Positions 8,802-17,064 of a stretch of DNA of 64,000 bases are shown piece after piece. The DNA is from Streptomyces sp. WM6386. GTDB lineage: Bacteria; Actinomycetota; Actinomycetes; Streptomycetales; Streptomycetaceae. The stretch lies in contig NZ_JXTE01000070.1 of the NCBI RefSeq assembly GCF_000972385.1, positions 1 through 64,000 on the forward strand. The letters run 5' to 3'. Made by a program: the position numbers and the translations under genes. Position 1 is the first letter of the stretch, and each line of letters starts with the position of its first letter. The notes beneath the pieces were generated by a model. The model was not told the DNA's origin and did not search any database. It saw only the letters and a program-made list of their open reading frames with translations.

Positions 8802-9509
8802 CTAGTGCCCGCCCTCCCCGAAATCCCCGGATTCCGCGGCCTCGGTCCCTTCCTCCAGCAGCCCCGCGTCGTAGGCGAGCAGCGCGATCTGCACCCGGTT
8901 GTTGAGGTCGAGCTTGGCCAGGACGCGTGAGACGTGCGTCTTGACGGTGGCCACGCTCATGAAGAGTTCCGCGGCGATCTCGGCGTTGGACAGGCCCCGG
9001 CCGACCGCGACGGCCACCTCGCGTTCGCGGTCGTTGACGGCGGCGATCCGCTCACGCGCGCGCGAGCGACGGGTGTCGGCGGCGGTGCCTGCCGCGTGGT
9101 GCATCAACTGCCGGGTGACGGTGGGCGACAGCACGGGGTCGCCGGCCGCGACCCGGCGCACCGCGTCGACGATCTCCGCGGGCGGGGTGTCCTTGAGGAC
9201 GAAACCGGCGGCGCCCGCGCGCAGGGCGCGCAGGACCTGTTCATCGGCGTGGAAGGTGGTGAGGACCACGACCTGGGGCGCGTCGGGCCGGGTGCGCAGC
9301 CGTTCGGTGGCGGTGATGCCGTCCATGGACGGCATCCGGATGTCCATGAGGACGACGTCCGGGCGGGTGCGGTCGACGAGCGCGTCGACGTCCTTGCCGT
9401 CGGCGGCCTCGCCGACGATCTCGATGCCGTCGGCACCGCCGATCATCAGGGACAGGCCGGCCCGAACCAGCGGATCGTCGTCGACGAGGAGCAGTCTGAT
9501 CGCGGTCAT
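8802..9509 (-). CDS. NarL/LuxR-family response regulator
   Basis: A 235-residue two-component response regulator. The receiver domain has the acidic pocket in LLVDDDPLVRAG, the phosphoacceptor Asp in VLMDIRMPSMDG (near residue 54), and the switch Lys in FVLKDTPP. The C-terminal LuxR helix-turn-helix reads EREVAVAVGRGLSNAEIAAELFMSVATVKTHVSRVLAKL. The ATG at 9509 is chosen because the receiver starts there; the frame stays open further upstream. The likely partner kinase is at 10308-11567 on the same strand, but the two are separated by about 800 bp holding a broken caspase-like gene on the other strand. Confidence 0.9.
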   Translation of the reverse strand: MTAIRLLLVDDDPLVRAGLSLMIGGADGIEIVGEAADGKDVDALVDRTRPDVVLMDIRMPSMDGITATERLRTRPDAPQVVVLTTFHADEQVLRALRAGAAGFVLKDTPPAEIVDAVRRVAAGDPVLSPTVTRQLMHHAAGTAADTRRSRARERIAAVNDREREVAVAVGRGLSNAEIAAELFMSVATVKTHVSRVLAKLDLNNRVQIALLAYDAGLLEEGTEAAESGDFGEGGH

Positions 9510-9648
9510 GGGGCTTACGTAATCACGGTTTCGGGGTCCTGCCGCGGCTGTCGTCGGCCACACAGTCGCGCTCCGTGCCGGGAGCGCCGTAACCGCGCCG
9601 ATGTACCACCGGGCGTCACCACGAGGAGTCATGGGCAGGATCGCTCCA

Positions 9649-10216
9649 TGCCTACCGTGTACGCCCTGTTCGTGGGCATCGACGACTATCCCGTCAGACC
9701 ACTACGAGGCTGCGTCAACGACGCGCGGGCGGTGGAGAGTCGACTCGGATCCCAGAGCGCGACGACCGACACGCGGACGCTGTACGACGCGCAGGCCACC
9801 GGGCGGCCGCGCCGGCGGGCATCCGGGACCTCCTCGTGCGCGGCGGCCCGGGCGACACGGCACTGCTGTGGTTCTGCGGGCACGGCAGCCGGCGCCCCAC
9901 CGGCGATCCGCGCGTGGCGAGCGGCTGGTCGGAGGCGCTGGTCTGTCACGACAGCCTGTAGGCGGGCGGGCAGCCCCTGCTGGAGGACGCCGAACTCGGC
10001 GCGCTGCTCGACGAGGTCGCGGGCCGCGGTGCCCATGTCGTCGCGGTTCTCGACTCCTGTCACTATGGCGCGTCCCGGGAGCCCCGACGCGGTGTGGACT
10101 GGCAGCCGTGGTGGCGTACGGCCGTGACGCGCGAGGTACGGCCCGGGCCGCGCCGGCATGTGCTGCTCGCCGCGTGCCGCCCGCACGAGTACGCGCACGA
10201 GGGCTGCTTCGACGAA
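9649..10216 (+). pseudogene. Caspase-like (C14) peptidase, disrupted
   Basis: The start MPTVYALFVGIDDYPVRPLRGCVNDA is a typical bacterial caspase-domain N-terminus. Near 9800 the frame must shift by one base (GCCACC|GGGCGG reads correctly if one C is restored) to give GIRDLLVRGGPGDTALLWFCGHGS with the catalytic His. An in-frame TAG (9959-9961) then interrupts the gene before LLEDAELGALLDEVAGRGAHVVAVLDSCHYG, which holds the catalytic Cys. Similarity continues through RRHVLLAACRPHEYAHEG and stops near 10216, so the C-terminal end is missing. A frameshift, a stop codon and a lost end together indicate a dead gene rather than one sequencing error. It lies antisense between the two halves of a two-component system. 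Confidence 0.8.
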
Positions 10217-10307
10217 CGAGTGGTTTCGGGACAGGAGGGTGACCGGACGCCCTTTGTGCACCGGCCACTTCACGAGGGGAGGCGAACACCCCGTGCACGG
10301 CGCCCGT

Positions 10308-11567
10308 TCACGTCCACGGCAGCCAGGCCCGCACCCCGAACCCCCCGCCCGCCTCCGGCCCGTGCTCGAGCCGCCCGCCGGCCAGCGTCGCCCGCTCGGT
10401 CAGCCCGATGAGCCCCTGCCCGGAGCCCGGTACGGGGGTCACCTCGCCCTCGGGTGCGGGGTTGCGGACGGTCACGGTGAGGCCCTCGCCGGGCGCGCCC
10501 TCGACCGAGACGGTGACCTCGGTGCCGGGGGCGTGTTTGCGGGCGTTGGTCAGGCCCTCCTGGGCGATGCGGTAGGCGGTGCGGCCGACGGAGGCCGGGA
10601 CGGCGGCGGGGTCGGTGACGCGGGTGTCGAGGCTGACCTTCATACCGGCCTCACGGGACTCGGTGACCAGCGCGTCCAGTGCGGCGAGGGTCGGCTGGGG
10701 GCGGCCCGTGTCGTCCTGGTCCCCGGCCCGCAGGACACCGATGATCTCGCGCAGGTCCTGGAGCGCCTCGTGCGCGCTCTCCCGGATGACGCCGGCCGCG
10801 CGGGCGACCTCCTCCCGGGGTGCGTCGGGCCGGAACTCCAGCGCGCCCGCGTGCACGCTGAGCAGGGTCAGCCGGTGGGCGAGGACGTCGTGCATCTCGC
10901 GGGCGATGGCCTCGCGGGCCAGCCGCTGTGCCTGCTCGGCCCGCAGCCGGGCCTCCGTCGCGGCGCGCCGGGCGCGGTCCTGGAAGCTCAGCACGAGCTG
11001 CCGCTTGGACCGTACGACCATGCCCGAGGCGACCACCACCGCGGTCATCAGCACGAAGATGACGACCGTGACGAGATAGGGCAGGTCGGGGTCGGGGCGG
11101 ATCCAGAAGTAGAGCGGGATCCCTGCCATGGAGGCCCCGCCCACCCACGCGACGTACCGGAACGGCCGGTGCACGGCGAGCGTGAACACGGCGATGAGGC
11201 AGGCGCCGCCCGCGGTGTCCGAGACGAACCCCACAGGGAGCGAGGCGACGGCCAACCCGACGGGCCAGCGGCGACGCAGCCACACCGCGGCGCAGGCGAC
11301 CGCGCCGATCACCTGGTCGAGGCGGGCGAGGCCGTCCGGGACATGGGGGTTGGAGGTCACCGCGTCCGCGCCGAGCAGGCCGACGATCACGGCCACCGCG
11401 AAGCAGCTGAAGTCGACGAGCCAGTCGCGCGCGGTGCGCCGGGGCCGCCGCCCGGGCCGCTCGCCGTCCGGGTCGAGTTCCTTGAGGACGGCCGAGGGCA
11501 TCAGCCAGCGCCGCCCCGCGAACGCTGGGGACACCGCTGCGGGCTCGTCTCCACTCACGGTCGACAA
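10308..11567 (-). CDS. Two-component sensor histidine kinase (NarL partner type)
   Basis: A ~419-residue HisKA_3-type kinase. The N-terminal third has several hydrophobic membrane segments (for example DFSCFAVAVIVGLLGADAV and LPYLVTVVIFVLMTAVVVASGMVV). The phosphoacceptor His is in the H-box REAIAREMHDVLAHRLTLLS, and the HATPase region ends with GSGQGLIGLTERATLAGG. The longest frame begins with TTG at 11567; a GTG three codons in, or the ATG at residue 23, may be the real start because no ribosome site is obvious. It should signal to the response regulator at 8802-9509. The stimulus is unknown. Confidence 0.88.
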   Translation of the reverse strand: MSTVSGDEPAAVSPAFAGRRWLMPSAVLKELDPDGERPGRRPRRTARDWLVDFSCFAVAVIVGLLGADAVTSNPHVPDGLARLDQVIGAVACAAVWLRRRWPVGLAVASLPVGFVSDTAGGACLIAVFTLAVHRPFRYVAWVGGASMAGIPLYFWIRPDPDLPYLVTVVIFVLMTAVVVASGMVVRSKRQLVLSFQDRARRAATEARLRAEQAQRLAREAIAREMHDVLAHRLTLLSVHAGALEFRPDAPREEVARAAGVIRESAHEALQDLREIIGVLRAGDQDDTGRPQPTLAALDALVTESREAGMKVSLDTRVTDPAAVPASVGRTAYRIAQEGLTNARKHAPGTEVTVSVEGAPGEGLTVTVRNPAPEGEVTPVPGSGQGLIGLTERATLAGGRLEHGPEAGGGFGVRAWLPWT

Positions 11568-11731
11568 ATCTACGCACGGAAGGCCCGTGTCACCTCCGCG
11601 CGGACGGGATCTCCGACCAAAGTCGGCGGGCCGCCTACTTTCGGCGCGGCCGGACCGCGCGGACCGCAGACTTCCGTCGCATGCGCCTCGCCCCGCGGCC
11701 GATGTCCGTGGGGGGACCGCGGGGCGAGCGT

Positions 11732-11938
11732 ATGCACATGAAGCAACTGCTGGAACTGCTCGGATTTCTCGCCCTGGTGCAGGGCGTCGCCGGCCTGGTG
11801 CACGAGTTCACCGACTGGCACTGGGGACTCGTACAGCGGCTCGACATCCTCGACGGCTACGGGCTCTACGCGAGCGTTGCCCTGCTCGTCCTGGCGATCG
11901 CGCTGTTCGCCGCCGCGGAGAGCCGGAAGTCAGGCTGA
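11732..11938 (+). CDS. Small membrane protein (68 aa)
   Basis: The frame encodes two hydrophobic helices: LLELLGFLALVQGVAGLV and LYASVALLVLAIALFAAA, ending in a short ESRKSG tail. The first ATG at 11732 (MHMKQLLEL) follows a weak GGGCGAG ribosome site; a second ATG lies two codons on. It is divergent from the histidine kinase. No function can be assigned; it resembles the many small two-helix membrane proteins of Streptomyces. Confidence 0.65.
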   Translation: MHMKQLLELLGFLALVQGVAGLVHEFTDWHWGLVQRLDILDGYGLYASVALLVLAIALFAAAESRKSG

Positions 11939-11993
11939 ACGCGGGCCGGACCTCCGGCTGGTCTCACCGTTCCTCGACGAGGTTCGACTCGGC

Positions 11994-12383
11994 TCAGCAG
12001 CTGTAGTTGACCAGGTTGAACGTGACGTAGTGGTCCGCCGTGTAGTAGTCCTCCTGGGTCTTCTGGCCGGTGACGATACGACGGGCTCCACGCGTGGACG
12101 ATCCGGGCGTGATGACCGTGTACTCGTGGTAGTAGCCGCTCGACTGGCTGGGCAGGACGCCTTCCCGGTTCTGGAAGACGGTGCCGTCCTGGGAGTACGG
12201 GTAGGGACCACCCTGCTCGATCAGGTCGAGCGTGTCGTGCGCCTGGGAGGGCAAGGCGCTGTAGCAGACACTGCCGACCGCGGCGGCCGCCGGTGAGGCG
12301 GTGGCGACGGTGCCTCCGACGAGGAGGGCGGACAGTACGGCGGCCGCGGCGCCGATGCGAGTGATTCGTGGGGGGAATCTCAT
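11994..12383 (-). CDS. Secreted guanyl-specific ribonuclease (RNase Sa type)
   Basis: A 129-residue precursor: a signal peptide (MRFPPRITRIGAAAAVLSALL...ATASPAAAA) followed by a ~95-residue mature enzyme close to Streptomyces RNase Sa of the barnase/T1-like group. Shared landmarks are SALPSQAHDTLDLI, PYPYSQDGTVFQNREGVLP (base-recognition Glu), YYHEYTVITPG (catalytic Glu), TRGARRIVTG (catalytic Arg residues) and YYTADHYVTF (catalytic His). Two Cys near the ends form the family disulfide. It should cleave RNA after guanosine outside the cell. No barstar-like inhibitor gene is found nearby. Confidence 0.92.
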   Translation of the reverse strand: MRFPPRITRIGAAAAVLSALLVGGTVATASPAAAAVGSVCYSALPSQAHDTLDLIEQGGPYPYSQDGTVFQNREGVLPSQSSGYYHEYTVITPGSSTRGARRIVTGQKTQEDYYTADHYVTFNLVNYSC

Positions 12384-12468
12384 GCCCTCATGATGACGCG
12401 CGTAGACAGTGGCATGTCAATGACAACTCCGGAGATTTTCCCGTCAAGTCCGATGAGTTTTCCAGGAG

Positions 12469-13374
12469 TTAACCTGCCGCCCGGCGTCCCCACGCGGTCC
12501 CCGCAAGCACCAGTGCGCCACCCGCCAGGCCGAGCACGCCGAGCCGTTCCCCGCCGAGCGAGATACCGGCCAGGGCGGCCCACAGCGGCTCGGTGCCGAG
12601 GAGCAGGCTGACCCGGGACGGGGAGGTGCGGCGGACCGCCCACATCTGCACGAAGAAGGCGAACAGCGTGCAGAACACGGACAGGAACAGCAGCCCGGCC
12701 CACTCGCGCGGCCCGAAGTCCACGGCCGTCTGCCAGGGCGTGGCGTCGGCGCCGGTCGCCAGGAGCACGAACACCGCCACGGCGGCGCCGAGTTGGACGG
12801 TGGTCAGGGAGAGCGCGTCGGCGCCCTGGACGGACTTGACGCGGGACATGGCGAGGACGTGGACCGTGCGGGCCAGGGCCGCGAGCAGCATGAGCAGATC
12901 GCCGAGGGAGGGCGAGGTGAAGCCGCCGCCCTGGGTGAGCAGGACGACGCCGAGCACGGAGATCGCGGCGGCGCCGAGGAAGGCCCGTGAGGGTCGGGTG
13001 CGGGTGACGGCGGCCTCGGCGAGCGGCGTGAAGATCATGGTGAGGCTGATGATGAGGCCCGCGTTGGTGGCCGAGGTGTGGACGACGCCGTACGTCTCCA
13101 GCAGGAAGATCACGCTGAGGATCAGCCCGAGGAGTCCGGCCCCGCGCCACTGGGCGGCGCTCAGGGTGCGCAGCGAGCGCCACCCGACGGCCACGAGGGC
13201 GGGCAGGACGATCGCGAAGCGCAGCACCAGGACCGCGATCACCGTGCGGGCGGTGGTGATGTCCTTGGCGGCGAGATAGCTCGCGCCCCACACGACCGCC
13301 ACGAGCAGGATGGGCAGGTCGGTCAGCCAGGTGCGGCGGGGCGCGAGGACGCCCGGTACGGCGATCGAGGACAT
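12469..13374 (-). CDS. EamA/DMT-family membrane transporter
   Basis: About 301 residues with ten predicted hydrophobic helices in two EamA repeats: WLTDLPILLVAVVWGASYLAAKD opens the first, and the second contains AVFVLLATGADATPWQ and LLFLSVFCTLFAFFVQMWAVRR. Members export small metabolites or amino acids; the substrate is not evident. The frame stays open to 13428, but the ATG at 13374 has GGGAGAG 8 bases upstream and starts just before the first helix. A larger overlapping frame on the same strand is a shadow. Confidence 0.85.
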   Translation of the reverse strand: MSSIAVPGVLAPRRTWLTDLPILLVAVVWGASYLAAKDITTARTVIAVLVLRFAIVLPALVAVGWRSLRTLSAAQWRGAGLLGLILSVIFLLETYGVVHTSATNAGLIISLTMIFTPLAEAAVTRTRPSRAFLGAAAISVLGVVLLTQGGGFTSPSLGDLLMLLAALARTVHVLAMSRVKSVQGADALSLTTVQLGAAVAVFVLLATGADATPWQTAVDFGPREWAGLLFLSVFCTLFAFFVQMWAVRRTSPSRVSLLLGTEPLWAALAGISLGGERLGVLGLAGGALVLAGTAWGRRAAG

Positions 13375-13465
13375 CTGGGCGGCTCTCCCGGTCTCCATCG
13401 GTGATGTGGAGACGTCGGTGGCTCGCACGCGGAGCGATCACCGTACCGGCGCGGCCGGATTTCGC

Positions 13466-14092
13466 CTAGGGGTTCGCGGGGAGCTCGTACGACCCGTATT
13501 CCGGCCGTCCCGCCAGGTCGTACGTCTGGATGGAGGCGCCTGTGGAGGTGATGAGCCCGCTCCGGTGCGTGAAGGCCGTCGGCAGGCTGCCCTCGGTGAA
13601 GAGGCGGCGGCCGGCGCCGAGCAGGACCGGGAAGGTGATCAGGTGGATGGTGTCGATCAGGTCGAGGGTCAGCAGGGACTGTACGAGGGCTCCACTGCCG
13701 TGGAGTTGGAGCTCGCCGTCGGTGCGCTCCTTGAGGGCGGTGACCTCCTTGGTCAGGTCGCCGCTGATCACACTGGTGTTGGCCCACTCGGGGTCGGCGA
13801 GTGTGGACGAGGCGACGTACTTCGGCAGGGCGTTGAGCTTCGAGGCGACCGGGTTGGCGGGGTCGGTCACTTTCGGCCAGTACCCGGCGAAGATGTCGTA
13901 CGTACGACGGCCGAGGAGGAACGCGCCGACGTCGCTGAAGACCTGGTCGACGAACCGGCCGAAGTCCTCGTCGGCGTACGGGACGGTCCAGCCGCCCTGC
14001 TCGAAGCCGCCCCTGGTGTCCTCCTGGGGGCCGCCGGGGCCCTGGTAGACGCCGTCGAGGCTGACGAAGATCTGGGAGACGAGCTTGCCCAT
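13466..14092 (-). CDS. Dihydrofolate reductase-like (RibD C-terminal domain) protein
   Basis: A 208-residue protein of the RibD-C/DHFR-like family common in actinobacteria. Features include MGKLVSQIFVSLDGVYQGPGG at the start, FLLGRRTYDIFAGYWP, HGSGALVQSLLTLDLIDTIHLITFPVLLGAGRRLF, and a C-terminal beta region. These proteins are NADPH-dependent reductases of mostly unknown substrate and seldom true folate enzymes. The start is ATG. It stands alone between a transporter and an AIM24 gene. Confidence 0.85.
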   Translation of the reverse strand: MGKLVSQIFVSLDGVYQGPGGPQEDTRGGFEQGGWTVPYADEDFGRFVDQVFSDVGAFLLGRRTYDIFAGYWPKVTDPANPVASKLNALPKYVASSTLADPEWANTSVISGDLTKEVTALKERTDGELQLHGSGALVQSLLTLDLIDTIHLITFPVLLGAGRRLFTEGSLPTAFTHRSGLITSTGASIQTYDLAGRPEYGSYELPANP

Positions 14093-14172
14093 GACGGGTG
14101 CCTTCTCTCTGGGATGGGGTCTGTTGTCATCAGCTCAGACCCCACCGGCACCCGCAACTCATCGGTGGCGCG

Positions 14173-14988
14173 TCACCCGGCGTTCGTCGAGAACAGGCCG
14201 CCCGTCGGGCCCTGCTTGTCGCCGCCCTGGGCCTTCTTGAGGGCGTTCGCGAGGCTCTCGATGGTGAGGGACTGGAGGATGACGCGGCCGTTGCCCTCCA
14301 GGGTGGCCAGGGAGAGGCCCTCGCCGCCGAGGACGGCGTTCATGATCCCCTGCCGGTTGAGGCCGCCGACGCGCTGGACGCCGTACTGGATGCCCTCCTC
14401 GAAGGCGACGACGCAGCCCGTGTCGACCTCGATGCGGCCGCCGAAGTCGGCCGGGTCGAGGTCGATGAAGTTGCCGGCGCCGGCGATGATCACGGTGCCG
14501 CGGCCGGTGAACTTCTCCAGGACGAAGCCCTCGCCGCCCTTCATGCCGGTCCTGCCGCCCTGGAAGGCGATGCCGAAGTCGACGGTCGACTCGGCGGCGA
14601 CGAAGGCGTCCTTCTCCGCGAACCACGCGCGCGTGCCGTCGAGCTCCAGGGCCCGCATCTCACCGGGCAGGACGCCCGCGAAGCCGACGGTGCCCTCGCC
14701 GCCGGTCGACGTGAAGTACTGGAAGGCCGGCGACTCGCCCGCGAGCGCGCGCTGACCGACCTGCATGGCGGTGCCCATGGCCTGACGGAGCATGCCGCCC
14801 ATGCCGCCGGCGCCGCCCTGGGGCTGCTGGCCGCCGGGGTTCGACGGCCCGCCGAGGCGGGTCTCCATGGTCACGTTCGTGGTCTTGAACAGGAACTTCC
14901 CGGCCTCGCAGTACACGGTCTGACCGGGCTGCAGGCTGACGACCGCCATCTGCATGGCGTTGCCGACGATTTCTTGCTGAAGGGTCAC
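14173..14988 (-). CDS. AIM24-family protein
   Basis: About 271 residues. The AIM24/TIGR00266-type beta-helical repeat runs through the protein: VYCEAGKFLFKTTNVTMETRL, ESPAFQYFTSTGGEGTVGFAG, GEGFVLEKFTGRGTVIIAGAGNF and VDTGCVVAFEEGIQYGVQ. A Gly/Gln/Met-rich insertion lies near residue 60 (GGQQPQGGAGGMGGML). Bacterial members have no agreed role. The GTG at 14988 is chosen because the conserved region begins there, although no Shine-Dalgarno is visible. It is divergent from the short-chain dehydrogenase. Confidence 0.75.
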   Translation of the reverse strand: MTLQQEIVGNAMQMAVVSLQPGQTVYCEAGKFLFKTTNVTMETRLGGPSNPGGQQPQGGAGGMGGMLRQAMGTAMQVGQRALAGESPAFQYFTSTGGEGTVGFAGVLPGEMRALELDGTRAWFAEKDAFVAAESTVDFGIAFQGGRTGMKGGEGFVLEKFTGRGTVIIAGAGNFIDLDPADFGGRIEVDTGCVVAFEEGIQYGVQRVGGLNRQGIMNAVLGGEGLSLATLEGNGRVILQSLTIESLANALKKAQGGDKQGPTGGLFSTNAG

Positions 14989-15088
14989 GTCAGGAGAACG
15001 CGGGAAGCGGAGGAAAGAGTTCCGGCCATCCGACCTCGGTGTCCGTTCGCCGCCGGCACGGGCGTCCGCGGACCACTGGGATGGAGCC

Positions 15089-15826
15089 ATGACTACTTCT
15101 TTGAACGCCAAGGTGGCTCTCGTCACGGGCGGCAGCCGCGGTATCGGCGCGGCGACGGCGGTACGGCTGGCCCGGGAGGGCGCGGACGTGGCTCTCACCT
15201 ACGTGAACGGCAAGGAGGCGGCCGAGGACGTCGTACGGGCCGTCGAGGCACTGGGGCGCCGTGCGGTGGCCCTGCGGGCGGACTCCGCGGACGCGGCGGA
15301 GGCGGCCGGGGCGGTGGGCCGTGCGGCGGAGGCGCTGGGCGGCCTGGACGTGCTGGTGAACAACGTGGGCGTGGGGGTGCTGGGACCGCTGGAGGACCTG
15401 TCGCTCGCGGAGGTGGACCGGGTACTGGCCGTCAATGTGCGCGGGGTGTTCCTGGCCTCGCAGGCGGCGGCCGCGCGGATGCCGTCCGGTGGCCGGATCA
15501 TCACCGTCGGCACCTGTATGACCCAGCGAGTGCCCGGCCCCGGCGGAACCCTCTACGCGACCAGCAAGTCGGCCCTGATCGGCCTCACCAAGGCCCTCGC
15601 CCGGGAACTGGGCCCCCGCGGCATCACCGCGAACATCGTCCACCCCGGCCCGACCGACACCGACATGAACCCGGCGGACGGTCCGTACGCCTCCGGCCAG
15701 TCGGCGATGACGGCGCTCGGCCGGTTCGGGACGGCCGACGAGGTGGCGTCGATGGTCGCGTACCTGGCGGGGGCGGACTACGTCACGGGCGCCGAGTTCG
15801 CGGTGGACGGAGGCCACGCGGCCTGA
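15089..15826 (+). CDS. Short-chain dehydrogenase/reductase
   Basis: A 245-residue classical SDR. Cofactor motif: ALVTGGSRGIGAATA (TGxxxGIG). Structural motif: VNNVGVGVLG (NNxG). Active site: YATSK (YxxxK). The usual catalytic Ser region reads IITVGTCMTQRVPG, so Thr, or Cys one residue on, occupies the Ser place. Thr can still act, but the change is worth noting. The C-terminal GRFGTADEVASMVAYLAGADYVTGAEFAVDGG is typical of 3-oxoacyl-ACP-reductase-like SDRs. The substrate is unknown. The ATG start follows GGGATGGAGCC. Confidence 0.9.
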   Translation: MTTSLNAKVALVTGGSRGIGAATAVRLAREGADVALTYVNGKEAAEDVVRAVEALGRRAVALRADSADAAEAAGAVGRAAEALGGLDVLVNNVGVGVLGPLEDLSLAEVDRVLAVNVRGVFLASQAAAARMPSGGRIITVGTCMTQRVPGPGGTLYATSKSALIGLTKALARELGPRGITANIVHPGPTDTDMNPADGPYASGQSAMTALGRFGTADEVASMVAYLAGADYVTGAEFAVDGGHAA

Positions 15827-15880
15827 CGCGCGCGTGGGGCGCACCGGAGTTCTCGGGCCCGGTGCGCCCCACGCGCGCGT
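15826..15880. terminator. Bidirectional terminator with a perfect 22-bp stem
   Basis: The arm at 15826-15847 (ACGCGCGCGTGGGG...) is exactly complementary to 15859-15880, with an 11-base loop. It lies between the convergent SDR and allantoicase stops and starts inside the SDR stop codon. No T-tract follows, as is usual in Streptomyces. Confidence 0.85.
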
Positions 15881-15887
15881 GCAGGTG

Positions 15888-17018
15888 TCAGCCGCCCAGC
15901 TCCTGGTGGCGAGCCGCCAGGGCTGCCGCGCCGGGCTCCGTCAGGGAGCCGTGCAGCCGCAGTCGGGAGATGCCGCCGTCCGGGAAGATGTCCACGCGCG
16001 CGTGGGTGCCGACCGCCGGGGTCGCGAGGACGAAGCGGTGGTCGGTGTCGGGCTGGAGGCGGGTGCGCGGGAGGATCTCCGTCCACTCGCCGTCCTCGCC
16101 GTCCTTGACGGACACCGACGCCCAGCCGGCGCTGTTGCCCTTCAGATACGCCGTGTCGATCTCGATCGCGCGGATCTGGGACTGGGCCACCAGCCGGTAG
16201 CGGATCCAGTCGTTGCCCTGGTCGCGGCGGCGGCGGGTCTCCCAGCCGTCGTCCATCTTGCGGGAGCGGCCCGGCTGGATGGTGTTGGAGGCCGGGGAGT
16301 AGAAGAGGTTGGAGGCGTCCTCGGCCCGGCCGCCGTTCTCCAGGGCGACCACGTCGAAGGTGCCGAGGACCGACAGCCACTGCGGGTCCGGGACCACCTC
16401 GCCGTGGACCCGCAGGCGGGCGATGCCACCGTCGGGGTGCTGGTTGACCCGGAGGTGGGTGAAGCGCTGCTCGACCGCCACCTCGAAGCCGTTCGCCGCG
16501 TGGCCGCCGACCGCCGTGCGCGGGACCAGCGTCGTCCACTTCACGTCGTCGCCCAGCAGCTCCTGCGGCGACGGCGAGCCCGCCACCGACGTGCCCTCGA
16601 CCGACACCGCCTGCGGGTAGTTGCCGCGGAAGTGGGCCGTGTCGACGACGATGCCGCGGATCACACCGGGCGCGCCGAGACGGACCAGCGCCCAGTCGTG
16701 GTCCTCGGCCGTCGGCCACGGGTGCCCGGCGGAGGCACCGCGGCGGCGGCGCGTCTCCCAGCCGTCCATGATCTTGCCCTTGTGCCCGAAGTGCTCGGGG
16801 TCGAACTCGGCGCGCTCGGGGATCAGCAGGTTCTCGCGCTGGGCGAAGAACTCGTCGTTGGCGGCGATGACCGAGGCACCGAGCTGCCGGGCGGCGAGGT
16901 CGGCGTACTGGGTGAAGGGGAAGTCGGCGCTGCGGTAGTCGGCGTACGGGTCACCGCCGCCGTACGGGTTCGCGTCGCCGGTGAAGCGAGCCGGAGGAGA
17001 TTGATGCTGCGCCGTCAA
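15888..17018 (-). CDS. alc: Allantoicase
   Basis: A 376-residue allantoicase, which hydrolyses allantoate to ureidoglycolate and urea. It is built from two homologous jelly-roll repeats: IMDGWETRRRRG...VRLGAPGVIRGIVVDTAHFRGNYPQ in the first and KMDDGWETRRRRD...YRLVAQSQIRAIEIDTAYLKGNSAG in the second. The start is a TTG (17018) with GAAAGG seven bases upstream. It follows allantoinase by 46 bp on the same strand, so the two probably form an operon driven by the operator-rich region at 18430-18482. Confidence 0.95.
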   Translation of the reverse strand: MTAQHQSPPARFTGDANPYGGGDPYADYRSADFPFTQYADLAARQLGASVIAANDEFFAQRENLLIPERAEFDPEHFGHKGKIMDGWETRRRRGASAGHPWPTAEDHDWALVRLGAPGVIRGIVVDTAHFRGNYPQAVSVEGTSVAGSPSPQELLGDDVKWTTLVPRTAVGGHAANGFEVAVEQRFTHLRVNQHPDGGIARLRVHGEVVPDPQWLSVLGTFDVVALENGGRAEDASNLFYSPASNTIQPGRSRKMDDGWETRRRRDQGNDWIRYRLVAQSQIRAIEIDTAYLKGNSAGWASVSVKDGEDGEWTEILPRTRLQPDTDHRFVLATPAVGTHARVDIFPDGGISRLRLHGSLTEPGAAALAARHQELGG

Positions 17019-17064
17019 AGGTCTGCCTTTCGAGAGTCGGCCGCTGCGGGTGCGGAAGTCTGCG

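Noticed and set aside
9686..10298. Minus-strand frames opposite the broken caspase gene
   Set aside because: They could be read as a gene linking the kinase and regulator, but the sequences are Arg/Pro-rich with no motif, while plus-strand fragments match the caspase fold in order.
12380..13441. 353-codon minus-strand frame overlapping the EamA transporter
   Set aside because: The translation is Arg/Pro-rich without helices; the other minus frame gives a clean ten-helix transporter.
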